Assembly: GCA_002733575.1 (NCBI GenBank)
Contig: NVWB01000001.1
Coordinates: 124,001-188,000, forward strand
Direction of reading: 5' to 3'
Source: Blastopirellula sp.
GTDB lineage: Bacteria > Planctomycetota > Planctomycetia > Pirellulales > Pirellulaceae
Length of the DNA stretch: 64,000 nucleotides
Both the position numbers and the translations under genes were made by a program. The notes beneath the pieces were generated by a model. The model was not told the DNA's origin, ran no database searches, and was given only the letters and a program-made list of their open reading frames with translations. Of the stretch, positions 57,501 through 64,000 are shown piece after piece (position 1 is the first letter of the stretch; every line of letters begins with the position of its first letter).

Positions 57501-59853
57501 GACCTTCAGCATCGATGCCGGTGACGGTGGTCAACTCTTTGGTTGCCTCGGTACTGCACTGGATGATGGTGTCGAAGAAACGCCAAGCCTGTCTGCAACG
57601 GGAACCTGGACATTTACAGGTGAAGGGGGTGGTGACCCAGCCTTTGGCGGCGCCAATAACTTTGATCTTGAGATCAAGGCGATTGATATTGCTGATGGTG
57701 GCACCATGGTCTTCAACGATGTGGATGTCTGCATCACTGCCGACCTGGACCTGACGGGCGCAGTGCTTGACTTCAACGGCAGCTCGACGCTCAAAGTAGC
57801 GGAAGGGGCCAAACTGATCCTGACTGTTGAGCAGGTGACAGCTCTGGATAACGATGGCATCATGATCGAAGGTGCAGGTACCGTCTGTGTCATTGGTGAA
57901 AGTGATGACACAGATATCCTGATCGATACCGACTTTAGCAACCTGCGTACTGCAACAGTTGATCTGTCTGTTGTCACGCTGGCGGCATCGGATAGTGACG
58001 ATGCAGTCAACATCACAGTGCGCGGTGCACGTGAGGTAGGTGGTGCTGATCTGGTGGATGAGAACGGCGATCGTGTTGCCCAGACCATCATCGGGACAGC
58101 GTTCAACGACAACGCCCGGGTCACTAGCGGTGCAGACGACGGGGTGACTGACAATATCGACGTCATCCTGCGTCTGGGTGCTGACAGTGGCAACATCGGC
58201 GATCCGGTCAACAATCTGACGGACGGTTCTCCGGAAGAGGATGCTCTGCAGGAAACGGGTGATGTCATCCGTTTGAACCCTGGCCAGCCAGACGTTGGTG
58301 TCCAGATCGAAGTCGATGCAGGCTTTGACGAGGTGACCAGCGGTGAAGGCATCGACAGCAACGATGTTGTTCAGGTCGCGGCGGGTGCGGAGTTCTATAC
58401 CACCACCAGCAATGACGATGATGAATCCTTCGTGGCCACGGCTGACACCACCAATGACGGTGTGGCGGTTCTGGTCTTGGATGATAATACCGGTGGTGCT
58501 ACTACTGCGACCCTTGATGTCTCGGCGGCAGGCGGTGCCAATGGTTGGTGGCTCGTTGGCGATGATGACAACGATGGTGCAGGTGCAGGCTTTGCGAATG
58601 ACGTGATCATCGGCAGCGACAATGATGACATGATCATCGACGGTGCGGCGGATACGATTGACGCCTTTGTGGATGGCAACGACTCTGAGGAAGACATCTT
58701 CACGGGTAATGCCGGTGCGGATACGTTCGTGTTCAATGTTGGTACCTCGACTGTGGCGACTGTTACCGATGCAGTAGAAGCGGAAGCCCGCGACTATACA
58801 TCTGTGCTGGTTGCCTACACCGATGCAGTAGATGATGCGACCGACGAGCTGGCCGTTGATATCCGTATCGGTAACAGCCTTAGCACCACGCTTCTGGTGA
58901 ATGAGACAACTGCTCCGGGTGTCGACTTTACCAGCGCCTTCAGCATTGCCGCGGCGATTGCAACGGTTCTGAATGGTCATCCTGACATCACTGCAACGGA
59001 TGACGGGGCGGGGCTGGTCACGGCCTACAGTGCTCTATCGTTCACCTTCAACGGCATTGACGAGAACACGGTGGGCATGGATCCTGTTGTCGGTGCTGAC
59101 TTCACCTTCGACGATCTGGTCGACGCCAACACTGATCACAGCGATGACGCGGCTGATGTTGACGATGATGATCAGGGTCAGGTGTCTTCGACACTGTCAG
59201 GCATCGTTGATCCCGGTGAGATCTATGAAGCAACTGTGGTGCGTGGTGACGGCACTGCCCTGACTGTGGCTTACACAGCTTTGGGTGGTGACGATGTCGA
59301 CGATGTCATGGACGCACTAGCGGGTCTGCTGAATGCAGGGGCCCTCGGTACGTTCCTTGCAGCGTCGTTCGACACTCCGAGCACGGTTCTTCCGGTGCCT
59401 GTAACGGGTGAACTGGTCATTCAGGATGCTGATGGTGGATTTGGGGTTGGCGCGGGTGCCGATGATGGTGGCATAACGCTTACCGTCAGCGGTGTCAGCA
59501 CCGTCACTGGCCTCAGTTCTTCGTCGCTGCTTGACGGAACCGAGACCACGCTGGATGAAGCTGATGCAGATGTCATCACCGACTTCGACGAGGACGATGA
59601 CCTGATCGACTTTGCTAGTTTGGCTGCTGGTTCCGGGGCGAACTATGACGAAGGTTCGGAAGTTGCTGACTTTGCAACAGCGCTAGCGGATGCGGACGCG
59701 GCTATGGGTGGTGGTGTCATCTATTACCTGACCTCGACCGCAGCCGACGAAGGCCTGTTGTTCTACGATGCGAACGGCGACGGCGGCGTAGACGGTGTGG
59801 TATCCTTGCTGGGTATCGACAGCACCAGCTTTGACGACAGCAATATCGCCTAA
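48517..59853 (+). CDS. Giant Asp-rich DUF4214 protein, type I secreted
   Basis: A 3778-residue, very acidic protein. Residues 1-140 are DUF4214 (AYFDRAPDPEGLQFWIDQLD, NLFGRSPDPDGFAFWLDVLESGE), found on S-layer and RTX-like proteins. The body is beta-rich. It carries repeated LTL(S/T)-x-x-Q helices at about 1048, 1502, 1689, 1792, 2299, 2389 and 3101, plus calcium-loop-like DADGDGVADNW at about 2315. Classical GGxGxDxL arrays are nearly absent. The C-terminal 400 residues contain NAGADTFVFN at 3394, VITDFDEDDDLIDF and DANGDGGVDGVVSLLGID at about 3749, like T1SS signal regions. The T1SS ATPase and adaptor lie downstream. Most likely a calcium-binding surface coat or adhesin; that is inference. 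Confidence 0.82.
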   Translation: MATVEQINALTGLYVAYFDRAPDPEGLQFWIDQLDNGRDFSTISQDFAESQEALDIYPYLNTPEVSSPSAFITQIYINLFGRSPDPDGFAFWLDVLESGEVEPGDMVEAVMLGAQDTIVDGTMILDKTTVDNKIATGYAFVDTASNTPGFEWSQQAYDGAVAAINGVDATDASVEAALNTQHTYFADFATNSIFTLCEHTVLVSEEVVTTQLVTNTVLYWGYNPHSHDETDGVDNTAGGNDNNLTNEGPQDGGIPASAFMDYLADIANIDLTEIDPINVDDDEKLYDFDNLEEITLNVNDDGTGTLTVTWPDGTADDIAVAAEYFALIHDLIFDAEGNSRFFEKEVAADVPVYVDNNGNVTLDASAPGATEIGRVDAVLTTVEGAVYASIPPILTPTVNNGGTFESGFTGIDDDFIQVGRLDLLHGAIIDGGQGYNTLEIDAKGHFAQPKALLNIQHINIENLPNIYTDDDNANQYPDVIENKGGDNDSIIDLSRAVDIETLTITEGDFAGLDADNYEAGDLTVTGIRNGAVVTLDGNFDDGDIRLNYSEVQGDGVHAVFSNLNMDSSLEIAHNSPKLTIESTGGGNYVNDGDLGGNDANLKELYITGDAYLHIEGDMDDTFDDDLPVLIDASANTAGVNLELSGSEKVTFLGTDSDDRFVVSTDEASGGVGSQDEAVTIVGGEGDDHYEIETYTATVSTGTGNNNVELDGVVTATITSAGNGNNHIEGEVVQITATVGDGDNRFDIEAFDSPSSTVWTFIDDMDTVVDLTAGDGANLFNVYANGDSFGSGDHYLKPAVINITAGDGGNKVFIPALPNAFTGVLSTVTINTGDGEDHMLVGGSDITINSGGGNDNITLLGIDNDYVTQVAHISGGQLDDYNYKGFIPSIYGAKIVIDTGTGESTITLGNYNGDVFNFSGQNGAIVAKEGSSITGENITLFIDTDADLRAATLDGITKIILDDDNRDYAGQGFPDGSSNTGDAASLTLLDTQFAALGADIFSTQGETFGAQSILTLIITGDVTLSDLIDFSTWNDSVKLCFVVEDGASLTLTAEELHKYVAPEGIAVDEANGYNDNGVTVTDAGYDFDPYNDQYGGTGGGTVAGTSTMVDVDVIYSPDGWTRPAEDPGTNTIYIDSDVTPVADDIESPFATDLIITGDADFYIDGEVDLGTNFTVDFSGLNGDTPENADGVEVAMTISNFQDITGDVNTALNDPNDGDEENANTPNPATWGVITGNGTSDDPVRINIEIANGDSVGDSDLGVTAGGFHSSGVQQYIVTDILDTFGNTQSQASGGSVTVVVCDQTEDLEVLGLQNNRNGDVTFEQVNWGTTILLEGDGYANSSDQEKNLGNPDLSEVGEVIVNFFEPGANAEVRITNQGVELGLNEDAEDGYDANGERWLDVVGITVNNADRLLINVEDGDAIIHDVTGDDVERVIVNGPEDVTLVVAGVDGNDGSGFDASDLKSLDASGVDGTFTLCLTDNADLSGVVLTGIDAIVLKGDVMLTLTGDQAEEFQGLISNDGSGTTVLNIVDMGDQVIDMAAIDVDDIGTVTFVDEPVTVDAATNFGGADVLIIPEDSQVTMTVAQFNTADADSGSAPVVMDGDGGGNADDNTLILTDANPGVDAVVDVDLTNVDVDVDVDIVLNDFTANADFDISSTGGETTTILVGGTTDLSAGDLGTTDCIELQDGATLTLSQAQIQALISGSVPIEDVIKLADGASATLNINGIDGVGDALLLSDLVAEYPGLDIGTLTLTDFTVATNVTLPGWTLGGADEIVTPTADLNDTIDGLEPTSLTLTQAQFLSLDGIGFISGDSIVNITGLTNNNDADGDIDIDYDDDLIIDFSGISANAGTLTLLEDGLFVTQNGEIVTFNSVSVIKNADGDAFSIDLTDGQTIGFSTAEQASGTDVNETLTGTATNPTAILWTFTDFPTTPIDTSNYDPAINTLYISEDLVDGQNEEDLWTTLPSTIDVQKYNAEGIPDILIPFARVNIFEALTAIEGVTYDDQDEFETIGSLTLQLEGTTNIGDVTIAETNGEGAFEFLRIHSYDDRSTIPDNLDNGFTTQPNKIGDITLLAPLDNDDPLFVSINTDRFFDDNAFDGGAEADADDDGGLLADGTDGNGSGAPFREGVDLEIGTIFLGDPGEFNSATIFIDSQSGPVDGGDVTIDAIDMSNANLQLVTVNMAASFGTPGGVASTVDIEIGGINWQDVAIEMGVDIDPADLPVAFGNPGSSNGGDLEIVHYIEDLVVADGNPDNIDLAPGGSGQEIILNVVGGDNNLKELGDGGDFGVDGVYVSGTGSLTLSADQLVAIGILDADGDGVADNWVLGSGASLTLNICDLSDQELDLDMIAAAGINIGTITIAEPGADLDNGTTLGNADQIILEIVDGDVTLELSAEQFNGLDGPGTIIENRGPDAEDEDVGTVLIDNVVDIEVESTGEATIDVSLVDTTGDNQFFVEEAYNPSAANDPTPDTDVSHIGTALDQDTTFSDASDLGDFAVTLIDLNSTDGVANELAGQTVRFSNEVQAGRDVNVLGADSLATFNSDSATNADHTVGADDKDETDTNVVWLFDTVTGGVDVGGYSGHLGRVVFSDELVDSVSGDVDGLFTIPDPDNAGSPLFTLNTDIIKVIDTRDLDALLQLNVNVAQRVEIRAFTTIAGAEFEIDDPLVSISTLRIDMGGATDINDLVLDNILGPVNPDNPNFPGDDDFELLTINSLIANHDGHYLLPDSWTDAIPLPSNDLQILNQSNTVGDISSGDDRGVLHTILINTFDRDNSDSGVGDTDETLADFLEDDRPGFGGTDGDNNGDTNGTPDADEGLPSVEGTSFIAETIYFSDDGDTTGVGGDTGTPTATLTLTGENDVTVKSLDTSDTDITGLLVVTTGYTGTFTITGGSPAFDGDGTGSGQGDTTETLTFDNDNTEAGVIQLASTITFDDPLTVDDGGTPQVENNEANIEYNVGSGETLPYAGVSGGALESIDTTLHDGTISLGVISQVNSETFSIDAGDGGQLFGCLGTALDDGVEETPSLSATGTWTFTGEGGGDPAFGGANNFDLEIKAIDIADGGTMVFNDVDVCITADLDLTGAVLDFNGSSTLKVAEGAKLILTVEQVTALDNDGIMIEGAGTVCVIGESDDTDILIDTDFSNLRTATVDLSVVTLAASDSDDAVNITVRGAREVGGADLVDENGDRVAQTIIGTAFNDNARVTSGADDGVTDNIDVILRLGADSGNIGDPVNNLTDGSPEEDALQETGDVIRLNPGQPDVGVQIEVDAGFDEVTSGEGIDSNDVVQVAAGAEFYTTTSNDDDESFVATADTTNDGVAVLVLDDNTGGATTATLDVSAAGGANGWWLVGDDDNDGAGAGFANDVIIGSDNDDMIIDGAADTIDAFVDGNDSEEDIFTGNAGADTFVFNVGTSTVATVTDAVEAEARDYTSVLVAYTDAVDDATDELAVDIRIGNSLSTTLLVNETTAPGVDFTSAFSIAAAIATVLNGHPDITATDDGAGLVTAYSALSFTFNGIDENTVGMDPVVGADFTFDDLVDANTDHSDDAADVDDDDQGQVSSTLSGIVDPGEIYEATVVRGDGTALTVAYTALGGDDVDDVMDALAGLLNAGALGTFLAASFDTPSTVLPVPVTGELVIQDADGGFGVGAGADDGGITLTVSGVSTVTGLSSSSLLDGTETTLDEADADVITDFDEDDDLIDFASLAAGSGANYDEGSEVADFATALADADAAMGGGVIYYLTSTAADEGLLFYDANGDGGVDGVVSLLGIDSTSFDDSNIA

Positions 59854-59903
59854 GTCAAAACGATCAACGGCTGATCCGGGCAACCGGGCCAGCCAGAAAT
59901 TAC

Positions 59904-59935
59904 AGGCCCCCACATCCAATCGGCTGTGGGGGCCT
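59904..59935 (+). terminator. Hairpin between the giant gene and the small secretion genes
   Basis: Perfect 10-bp stem AGGCCCCCAC / GTGGGGGCCT around a 12-base loop, starting 51 bp after the giant gene's stop. Only a short A/T-rich tail follows, so it may be a partial terminator or a stabilising hairpin that lowers expression of the downstream genes. Confidence 0.65.
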
Positions 59936-59974
59936 AATTTATAGATACGTAACAACTGACTGAATGAGGACATC

Positions 59975-60208
59975 ATGGCTAAAGAAGCACGCAAGAATGT
60001 ACTGACCGTTGACGGCAAGGAATATGACACAGATTCCATCTCTGATAACGCCCGCAAGATTGCCCAGAACATTCAGATGGCCGATCAGGAACTGATCCGG
60101 CTTCAGGCTGTGAACGCAATGGCCCAGACCGCGCGTCAGGCCTATGTCAAGGCACTGAAAGCGGAACTTGAGAAACCAGCGGCAGAAGAGACAGCATCTG
60201 ACAGCTGA
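59975..60208 (+). CDS. DUF6447-like small protein
   Basis: A 77-residue protein: VLTVDGKEYDTDSISDNARKI, then IQMADQELIRLQAVNAMAQTAR, an amphipathic helix, then an Ala/Glu-rich tail. This layout resembles the DUF6447 family, small proteins of unknown role. There is no signal peptide or membrane segment. Preceded by GAGG. It lies between the giant secreted protein and its exporter; a chaperone or accessory role in T1SS export is possible but not shown. Confidence 0.62.
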   Translation: MAKEARKNVLTVDGKEYDTDSISDNARKIAQNIQMADQELIRLQAVNAMAQTARQAYVKALKAELEKPAAEETASDS

Positions 60209-60226
60209 AAGCCGGGGGCAGAACCT

Positions 60227-60730
60227 ATGGGCACTGTCACACGGTTCACCACCCGGTACGACCATGCCGAAGACCGGATTTGCCTGCTGATCGAGCTTAA
60301 GGACAGCACGAGCAGCAGGCTCTGGCTGACGCGGCGATTGCTGAACCGGCTGGTTCCGGAAACCGTCAAAGTGGTGGACACAATCACCCATCGCGCGGTG
60401 TCTGATGACCCCTCGATGCTCGAGCGGGCGCATCAGTTTGACCAGCAGGCGGCGGTTGGGGCGATCAAAGCCCAGCCGCCGGTTGTCGCCGAAGATGATG
60501 CGCGATTGCTGGTCTCAAAGATAGCCATCCGGGCGCGGCGCGGGCGGCTGTTGATCGATCTGGGTGTCGGCAATGAGATCCGTCAGACGCTGAGTTTCAA
60601 TTCGGCCGAACTGCGCCAGTGGATTTCGGTGTTGTATGATTGTTATACCCGCGCGCAATGGAGCGAAGATATGTGGCCGTCCTGGGTGTCTTTGGCGCGC
60701 AGCGAACCGGTTCCGGCGCGATTGAATTAG
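60227..60730 (+). CDS. Unrecognised 167-residue protein in the secretion operon
   Basis: I do not recognise a named family. It begins FTTRYDHAEDRICLLIELKD, then LWLTRRLLNRLVP, and ends with QWSEDMWPSWVSL. It looks soluble and mixed alpha/beta, with no signal peptide or membrane segment. The gene follows the DUF6447-like gene by 18 bp and precedes the T1SS ATPase by 186 bp. Its position argues for a role with the giant protein, such as keeping it unfolded before export, but that is inference. Confidence 0.6.
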   Translation: MGTVTRFTTRYDHAEDRICLLIELKDSTSSRLWLTRRLLNRLVPETVKVVDTITHRAVSDDPSMLERAHQFDQQAAVGAIKAQPPVVAEDDARLLVSKIAIRARRGRLLIDLGVGNEIRQTLSFNSAELRQWISVLYDCYTRAQWSEDMWPSWVSLARSEPVPARLN

Positions 60731-60916
60731 GGTTTTTGTGCAGCACCCGTGAGGTCGGCACAACAAAAGTCCCCCCAATGGTCCCTGTTTCTTGTATAAG
60801 GGTCATGTTATGAATATATCTGCCGATAACAGGCTACATCACGGTTCGATAGTGTGTAAAAAGATAGTGTGATTTCATAGATATCGCAATAGTTTAGAGC
60901 GAAAGTACCTTTTAAA

Positions 60917-62656
60917 ATGCGGCAGCTGACTCCTCTCGAACTTGCCTATAAGAAATACCGGGCGGCATTTCTGGCGACTGTGATTTTCAGTTTCTTTGCC
61001 AACTTGCTGATGTTTGTCGGGCCGCTGTTCATGTTGCAGGTCTATGACCGGGTATTGGCGAGCCGGAACGAGCTTACCTTGCTGATGTTGGTGGTGATCG
61101 CCATTTTCCTGTTGGTGACCTACGGGCTTTTGGAATTCACCCGCTCGCGGTTGTTGGTACGGGCCGGGTTGCAGTTTGATGAGGTGCTGGCAAATCCGGT
61201 GTTTCACCGTGTGGTCAAACAAAAGACAGCAGACCCGTCAAGCAGCGCACAGGTCACTCTTTCAGATATCGATAAAGTACGGGAATTCCTGACAGGACAG
61301 GGGATTCTTGCGTTCTTTGATGCGCCTTGGGTGCCGTTGTTTCTTGCTTTGTGTTTCGCGTTTCATCCGTGGCTTGGCGGCGTGGCGACAGGCGGGGCCG
61401 TCGTGATTTTCGGCCTGGCGCTGGCCAATGAGTTTTCGACCCGCGAGGCGTTGCAGGATGCCGGCACTGCCGCGCAGGGTGCCAACCACTTTGTGACCAC
61501 CACGATGCAGAACGCCGAAGTGATCCGGGCTCTTGGGATGGAAAAGGCACTTACCAAGCGCTGGTTGGATCGTCACGACACCATGCTGGATAGTCAGGCC
61601 ATCGCCAGCGGCCGGGCCGGCATCATCATGTCGTCCTCTAAATTTGTACGTATGAGCCTGCAGGTGGCTATTCTGGCAACAGGTGCCTATCTGGCTATTC
61701 ATCAAGAGATTTCTCCTGGCATCATGATTGCCGCCTCTATCGTGATGGGACGCGCCCTTGCCCCGGTTGAACAGGCCGTGGGCCAGTGGAAACAGTTTGT
61801 TGGGGCCCGGCAGTCCAACCAGCGCCTGAAAATTCTCTTTGCTCAGGTTGCCGCCGAAGAAGAGCGGACAGAAATGCCTGATCCAAAAGGCAAGCTTGAT
61901 GTCGAGAAGCTCTTTAGCATCATCCCCGGAACAAAGATCCCCATGCTAAAGGGTGTGAGCTTTTCCCTGGAAGCGGGCGAGGTGCTATGTATCATCGGGC
62001 CCAGTGGTTCCGGTAAGACAACCCTTGTGCGCCATTTAGTCGGCGCATCGCTGCCGTCTTCTGGTGCTGTTCGCCTGGATGGCACCGAGATGCATCATTG
62101 GGAAGCCGAGCAAGTCGGCGCCCGCCTTGGGTACCTGCCTCAGGATGTGAAGCTGTTTGGAGGCACTGTCGGCGAAAACATTTCTCGTTTTCAGGAAGAG
62201 CCCGAGGATAGTGATATCGTCGAAGCCGCCAAACTGGCCGGCGCCCACGAGCTGGTTCAGGAGTTCCCGAACAGCTATGGAACCAATGTCGGTGATGGTG
62301 GCAGTTCCCTGTCCGGAGGCCAACGTCAGCGTATCGGACTGGCCCGGGCCGTTTACAAAAAGCCATGCCTGGTTATCCTTGATGAACCCAATTCCAATCT
62401 GGATAATCATGGCGAACAGGCGCTTGCAGAATGCATCAAGACGCTCAAGAGCCAGGGTACAACTGTTATTCTGGTGACGCACAAAAAGAACCTTCTGACA
62501 ATCTCGGACAAGACACTCATGCTGGTTAATGGTGTTGTGGAAAAATTTGGCCCGACAGCCGAACTTTTTGCGCAACCAAAGCCAGTTGTAGCGGAAACTG
62601 CTGCTCAAAAGATGTCTGTTGTTCAACTCTCTCCGTCACCGAAAAAGGGCGCATAG
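60917..62656 (+). CDS. Type I secretion ATPase/permease (PrtD/HasD-like)
   Basis: A 579-residue ABC exporter. The N-terminal half has hydrophobic segments such as FLATVIFSFFANLLMFVGPLF. The ATPase has IIGPSGSGKTTLVRHL (Walker A) at about 360, LSGGQRQRIGLARAV at about 464 and LVILDEPNSNLD (Walker B) at about 485. There is no N-terminal peptidase domain. It should energise export of the giant protein. The start is the ATG at 60917. Its outer-membrane partner is not in the window. Confidence 0.93.
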   Translation: MRQLTPLELAYKKYRAAFLATVIFSFFANLLMFVGPLFMLQVYDRVLASRNELTLLMLVVIAIFLLVTYGLLEFTRSRLLVRAGLQFDEVLANPVFHRVVKQKTADPSSSAQVTLSDIDKVREFLTGQGILAFFDAPWVPLFLALCFAFHPWLGGVATGGAVVIFGLALANEFSTREALQDAGTAAQGANHFVTTTMQNAEVIRALGMEKALTKRWLDRHDTMLDSQAIASGRAGIIMSSSKFVRMSLQVAILATGAYLAIHQEISPGIMIAASIVMGRALAPVEQAVGQWKQFVGARQSNQRLKILFAQVAAEEERTEMPDPKGKLDVEKLFSIIPGTKIPMLKGVSFSLEAGEVLCIIGPSGSGKTTLVRHLVGASLPSSGAVRLDGTEMHHWEAEQVGARLGYLPQDVKLFGGTVGENISRFQEEPEDSDIVEAAKLAGAHELVQEFPNSYGTNVGDGGSSLSGGQRQRIGLARAVYKKPCLVILDEPNSNLDNHGEQALAECIKTLKSQGTTVILVTHKKNLLTISDKTLMLVNGVVEKFGPTAELFAQPKPVVAETAAQKMSVVQLSPSPKKGA

Positions 62657-62701
62657 CCTCGGTGTTGTCGGAGACCCATTTCTATCGGTGAGGAGTCTAC
62701 A

Positions 62702-63994
62702 GTGGTGGACAAAAAGCGAAGCATTCGGCCCATAGTGTTATTTGGCTATTCGGTCATTTTCGTAACCTTTGGTGTTTTGGGAGTCTGGGCGTCGCTTGCC
62801 AAGCTGGATAGCGCGGTGGTGGCACCCGGAACCATTGCTCTGGATGGGAACCGTAAGGTTATCCAACATCTGGAAGGCGGCATTGTTGCCGAAATTCTGG
62901 TTGAGGAAGCCGATACTGTTGTCAAAGGTGATATCCTCGTCATTCTCAGGGATGTTGAAGCCAGATCAAATCTGGAGGTTCTTGAAACACGACTTGATGT
63001 GGCGCGCATTTCAGGTGCGCGTGTTCTGGCCGAAAGACGCCTTTTGGATAGCTTCACGGTGCCAGAAGGCATCGATTTGGATGATCCTGATGTTGAACGG
63101 ATTATCGAGAACCAGAGAAGCATACTCGAAAACCGCAAGGCCCTGCTAAAATCACAATTGGAAATCCAGGATAATAGTCTTGAGGGGATCAACAATCAGA
63201 TTAAGGGATTGGAGATGCAACGATCCGCTTTGGAGAAAAGGCGCACGAATTACTCAATTCTTATTCAGCGGATGACGCGGGGCCTGGAAAGCGGCGCTAT
63301 TCAGAAAAATGTTCTGGCAATGCGCCAGGACGAGTTCATTCAGATCGAAGTGGAACTGGGCCGGGTGATTTCTCAGCTTGGTCAGGCCCAGAGTTCCGTT
63401 GGCGAAATTAAGCTACAGGCGCTTCAGGCTGAGCAACGCTTTCGCGAGCGGGCCCATGCGGAACTAAAAGAAATCTGGGGAGAAGTTTCAGAGCTTATGG
63501 AACGCGTAAAAATCTCTCGGGACATTCTGAAACGCACAATAATTGTCTCCCCCGGAGAAGGGACGATTCAGGATCTTAAGATTCATACTGTCGGGTCTGT
63601 TATTCGCCCCGGAGAGATTCTGATGCAGTTGATCCCCGAAGATGACACATTGGTTATTGATGTGCGTGTTTCACCGATCGACATAGATAACGTCATGGTG
63701 GGCCTGGTCACCGAGGTCCGCTTTACCGCCTTCAAATCACGCCTGACCCCGATTGTTCTGGGTGAGGTCGAATCTGTCTCGCGGGATGTCATTACCCCGT
63801 CGTCCCCGAACGAGCTTCCGTATTATCTGGCCCGGGTCAAAGTCGACGAAGCCGACATCGATCCGGACATCAGAGAGCGCCTGACACCGGGTATGCCCGC
63901 AGATGCCATTATTATGCATGGTGAGCGCAGCGTCGCGACATATCTGATTTCACCGCTTTCCGACGCGGTCCGCAAAAGCCTGCTTGAGGACTAA
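62702..63994 (+). CDS. HlyD-family T1SS periplasmic adaptor
   Basis: A 430-residue membrane-fusion protein. One transmembrane helix lies near residues 9-30, then KVIQHLEGGIVAEILVEEADTV of the lipoyl-like part. A long coiled coil spans about 80-270 and the beta-barrel C-terminal part ends ATYLISPLSD. It links the ATPase to an outer-membrane channel. The start is GTG at 62702 behind GAGGAG, 45 bp after the ATPase gene. The gene ends six bases before the window edge and looks complete. Confidence 0.93.
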   Translation: MVDKKRSIRPIVLFGYSVIFVTFGVLGVWASLAKLDSAVVAPGTIALDGNRKVIQHLEGGIVAEILVEEADTVVKGDILVILRDVEARSNLEVLETRLDVARISGARVLAERRLLDSFTVPEGIDLDDPDVERIIENQRSILENRKALLKSQLEIQDNSLEGINNQIKGLEMQRSALEKRRTNYSILIQRMTRGLESGAIQKNVLAMRQDEFIQIEVELGRVISQLGQAQSSVGEIKLQALQAEQRFRERAHAELKEIWGEVSELMERVKISRDILKRTIIVSPGEGTIQDLKIHTVGSVIRPGEILMQLIPEDDTLVIDVRVSPIDIDNVMVGLVTEVRFTAFKSRLTPIVLGEVESVSRDVITPSSPNELPYYLARVKVDEADIDPDIRERLTPGMPADAIIMHGERSVATYLISPLSDAVRKSLLED

Positions 63995-64000
63995 AGCAGT

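Noticed and set aside
57118-58980. 620-codon antisense frame
   Set aside because: Same cause: low-stop antisense of the acidic repeat-rich gene.
48517-59853. Classical RTX toxin
   Set aside because: GGxGxDxL nonapeptide arrays are almost absent; only the C-terminal NAGADTFVF area is RTX-like.
1-64000. tRNA, rRNA or CRISPR arrays
   Set aside because: No cloverleaf, rRNA-like core or regularly spaced direct repeats with spacers were seen by eye. A dedicated tRNA scan could still find one I missed.

Overview
The window reads as one end-to-end stretch of an alphaproteobacterial, most likely Rhodobacterales (Roseobacter-group), extrachromosomal replicon. This is inferred from a RepA-type initiator with 22-bp iterons, a ParA/ParB pair with a perfect parS-like palindrome, a ScpB-like/DUF1403 pair of the kind seen on plasmids of this group, MarR-type EctR and ectoine remnants, and a giant DUF4214 protein exported by a type I secretion system (T1SS). 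No rRNA, tRNA or CRISPR was seen. A RepA replicon combined with surface polysaccharide and T1SS genes resembles the published 'biofilm plasmid' type of roseobacters; that assignment is inference.

Layout. (1) 1-7.9 kb is mobile-element and decay territory: an ISKra4-family element inserted in an IS21-type end, an intact tctCBA tricarboxylate uptake operon, then a scrapyard of LysR, MocR, tenA, thiX and phosphotransferase fragments cut by an IS6-family element. (2) 8.0-18.2 kb is a vitamin/cofactor block: nadA-nadB-nadC-panB-panC on the minus strand, diverging from bioF-bioD-bioA-bioB on the plus strand. The 682-bp divergent spacer holds two copies of a TTAC-N5-GTAA palindrome, one before each operon. 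A second, broken bioF follows bioB. (3) 18.4-24.8 kb carries pabB, a Dabb-domain protein, IS3, IS5 and TRAP-transporter remnants, a DUF1611 (DgcN-like)/alanine-racemase-like pair, a decayed ectA and an intact ectR. (4) 25.3-28.8 kb is a pile-up of IS91, tniQ, IS110/IS1111, IS6 and IS5 pieces and a 475-bp IS21-derived mini-element. (5) 29.1-30.7 kb is a ScpB-like/DUF1403 pair. (6) 30.9-43.9 kb is a cell-surface glycan region with glycosyltransferases, methyltransferases, a sulfotransferase-like protein and two multidomain fusions. (7) 44.2-48.2 kb is the partition and replication module (parS, parB, parA, iterons, repA). (8) 48.5-64 kb encodes a 3778-residue Asp-rich secreted protein, a DUF6447-like small protein, an unrecognised 167-residue protein, a T1SS ATPase and its membrane-fusion adaptor.

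How it may work together. The T1SS would export the giant acidic protein to the cell surface. Its DUF4214-type head could interact with a surface glycan made by the neighbouring glycosyltransferase region, giving a plasmid-borne surface coat or adhesin locked to its own replication and partition genes. This is a hypothesis; the sequence shows directly only the domains and the gene order. The least explained part is the pair of small genes between the giant protein and its transporter.
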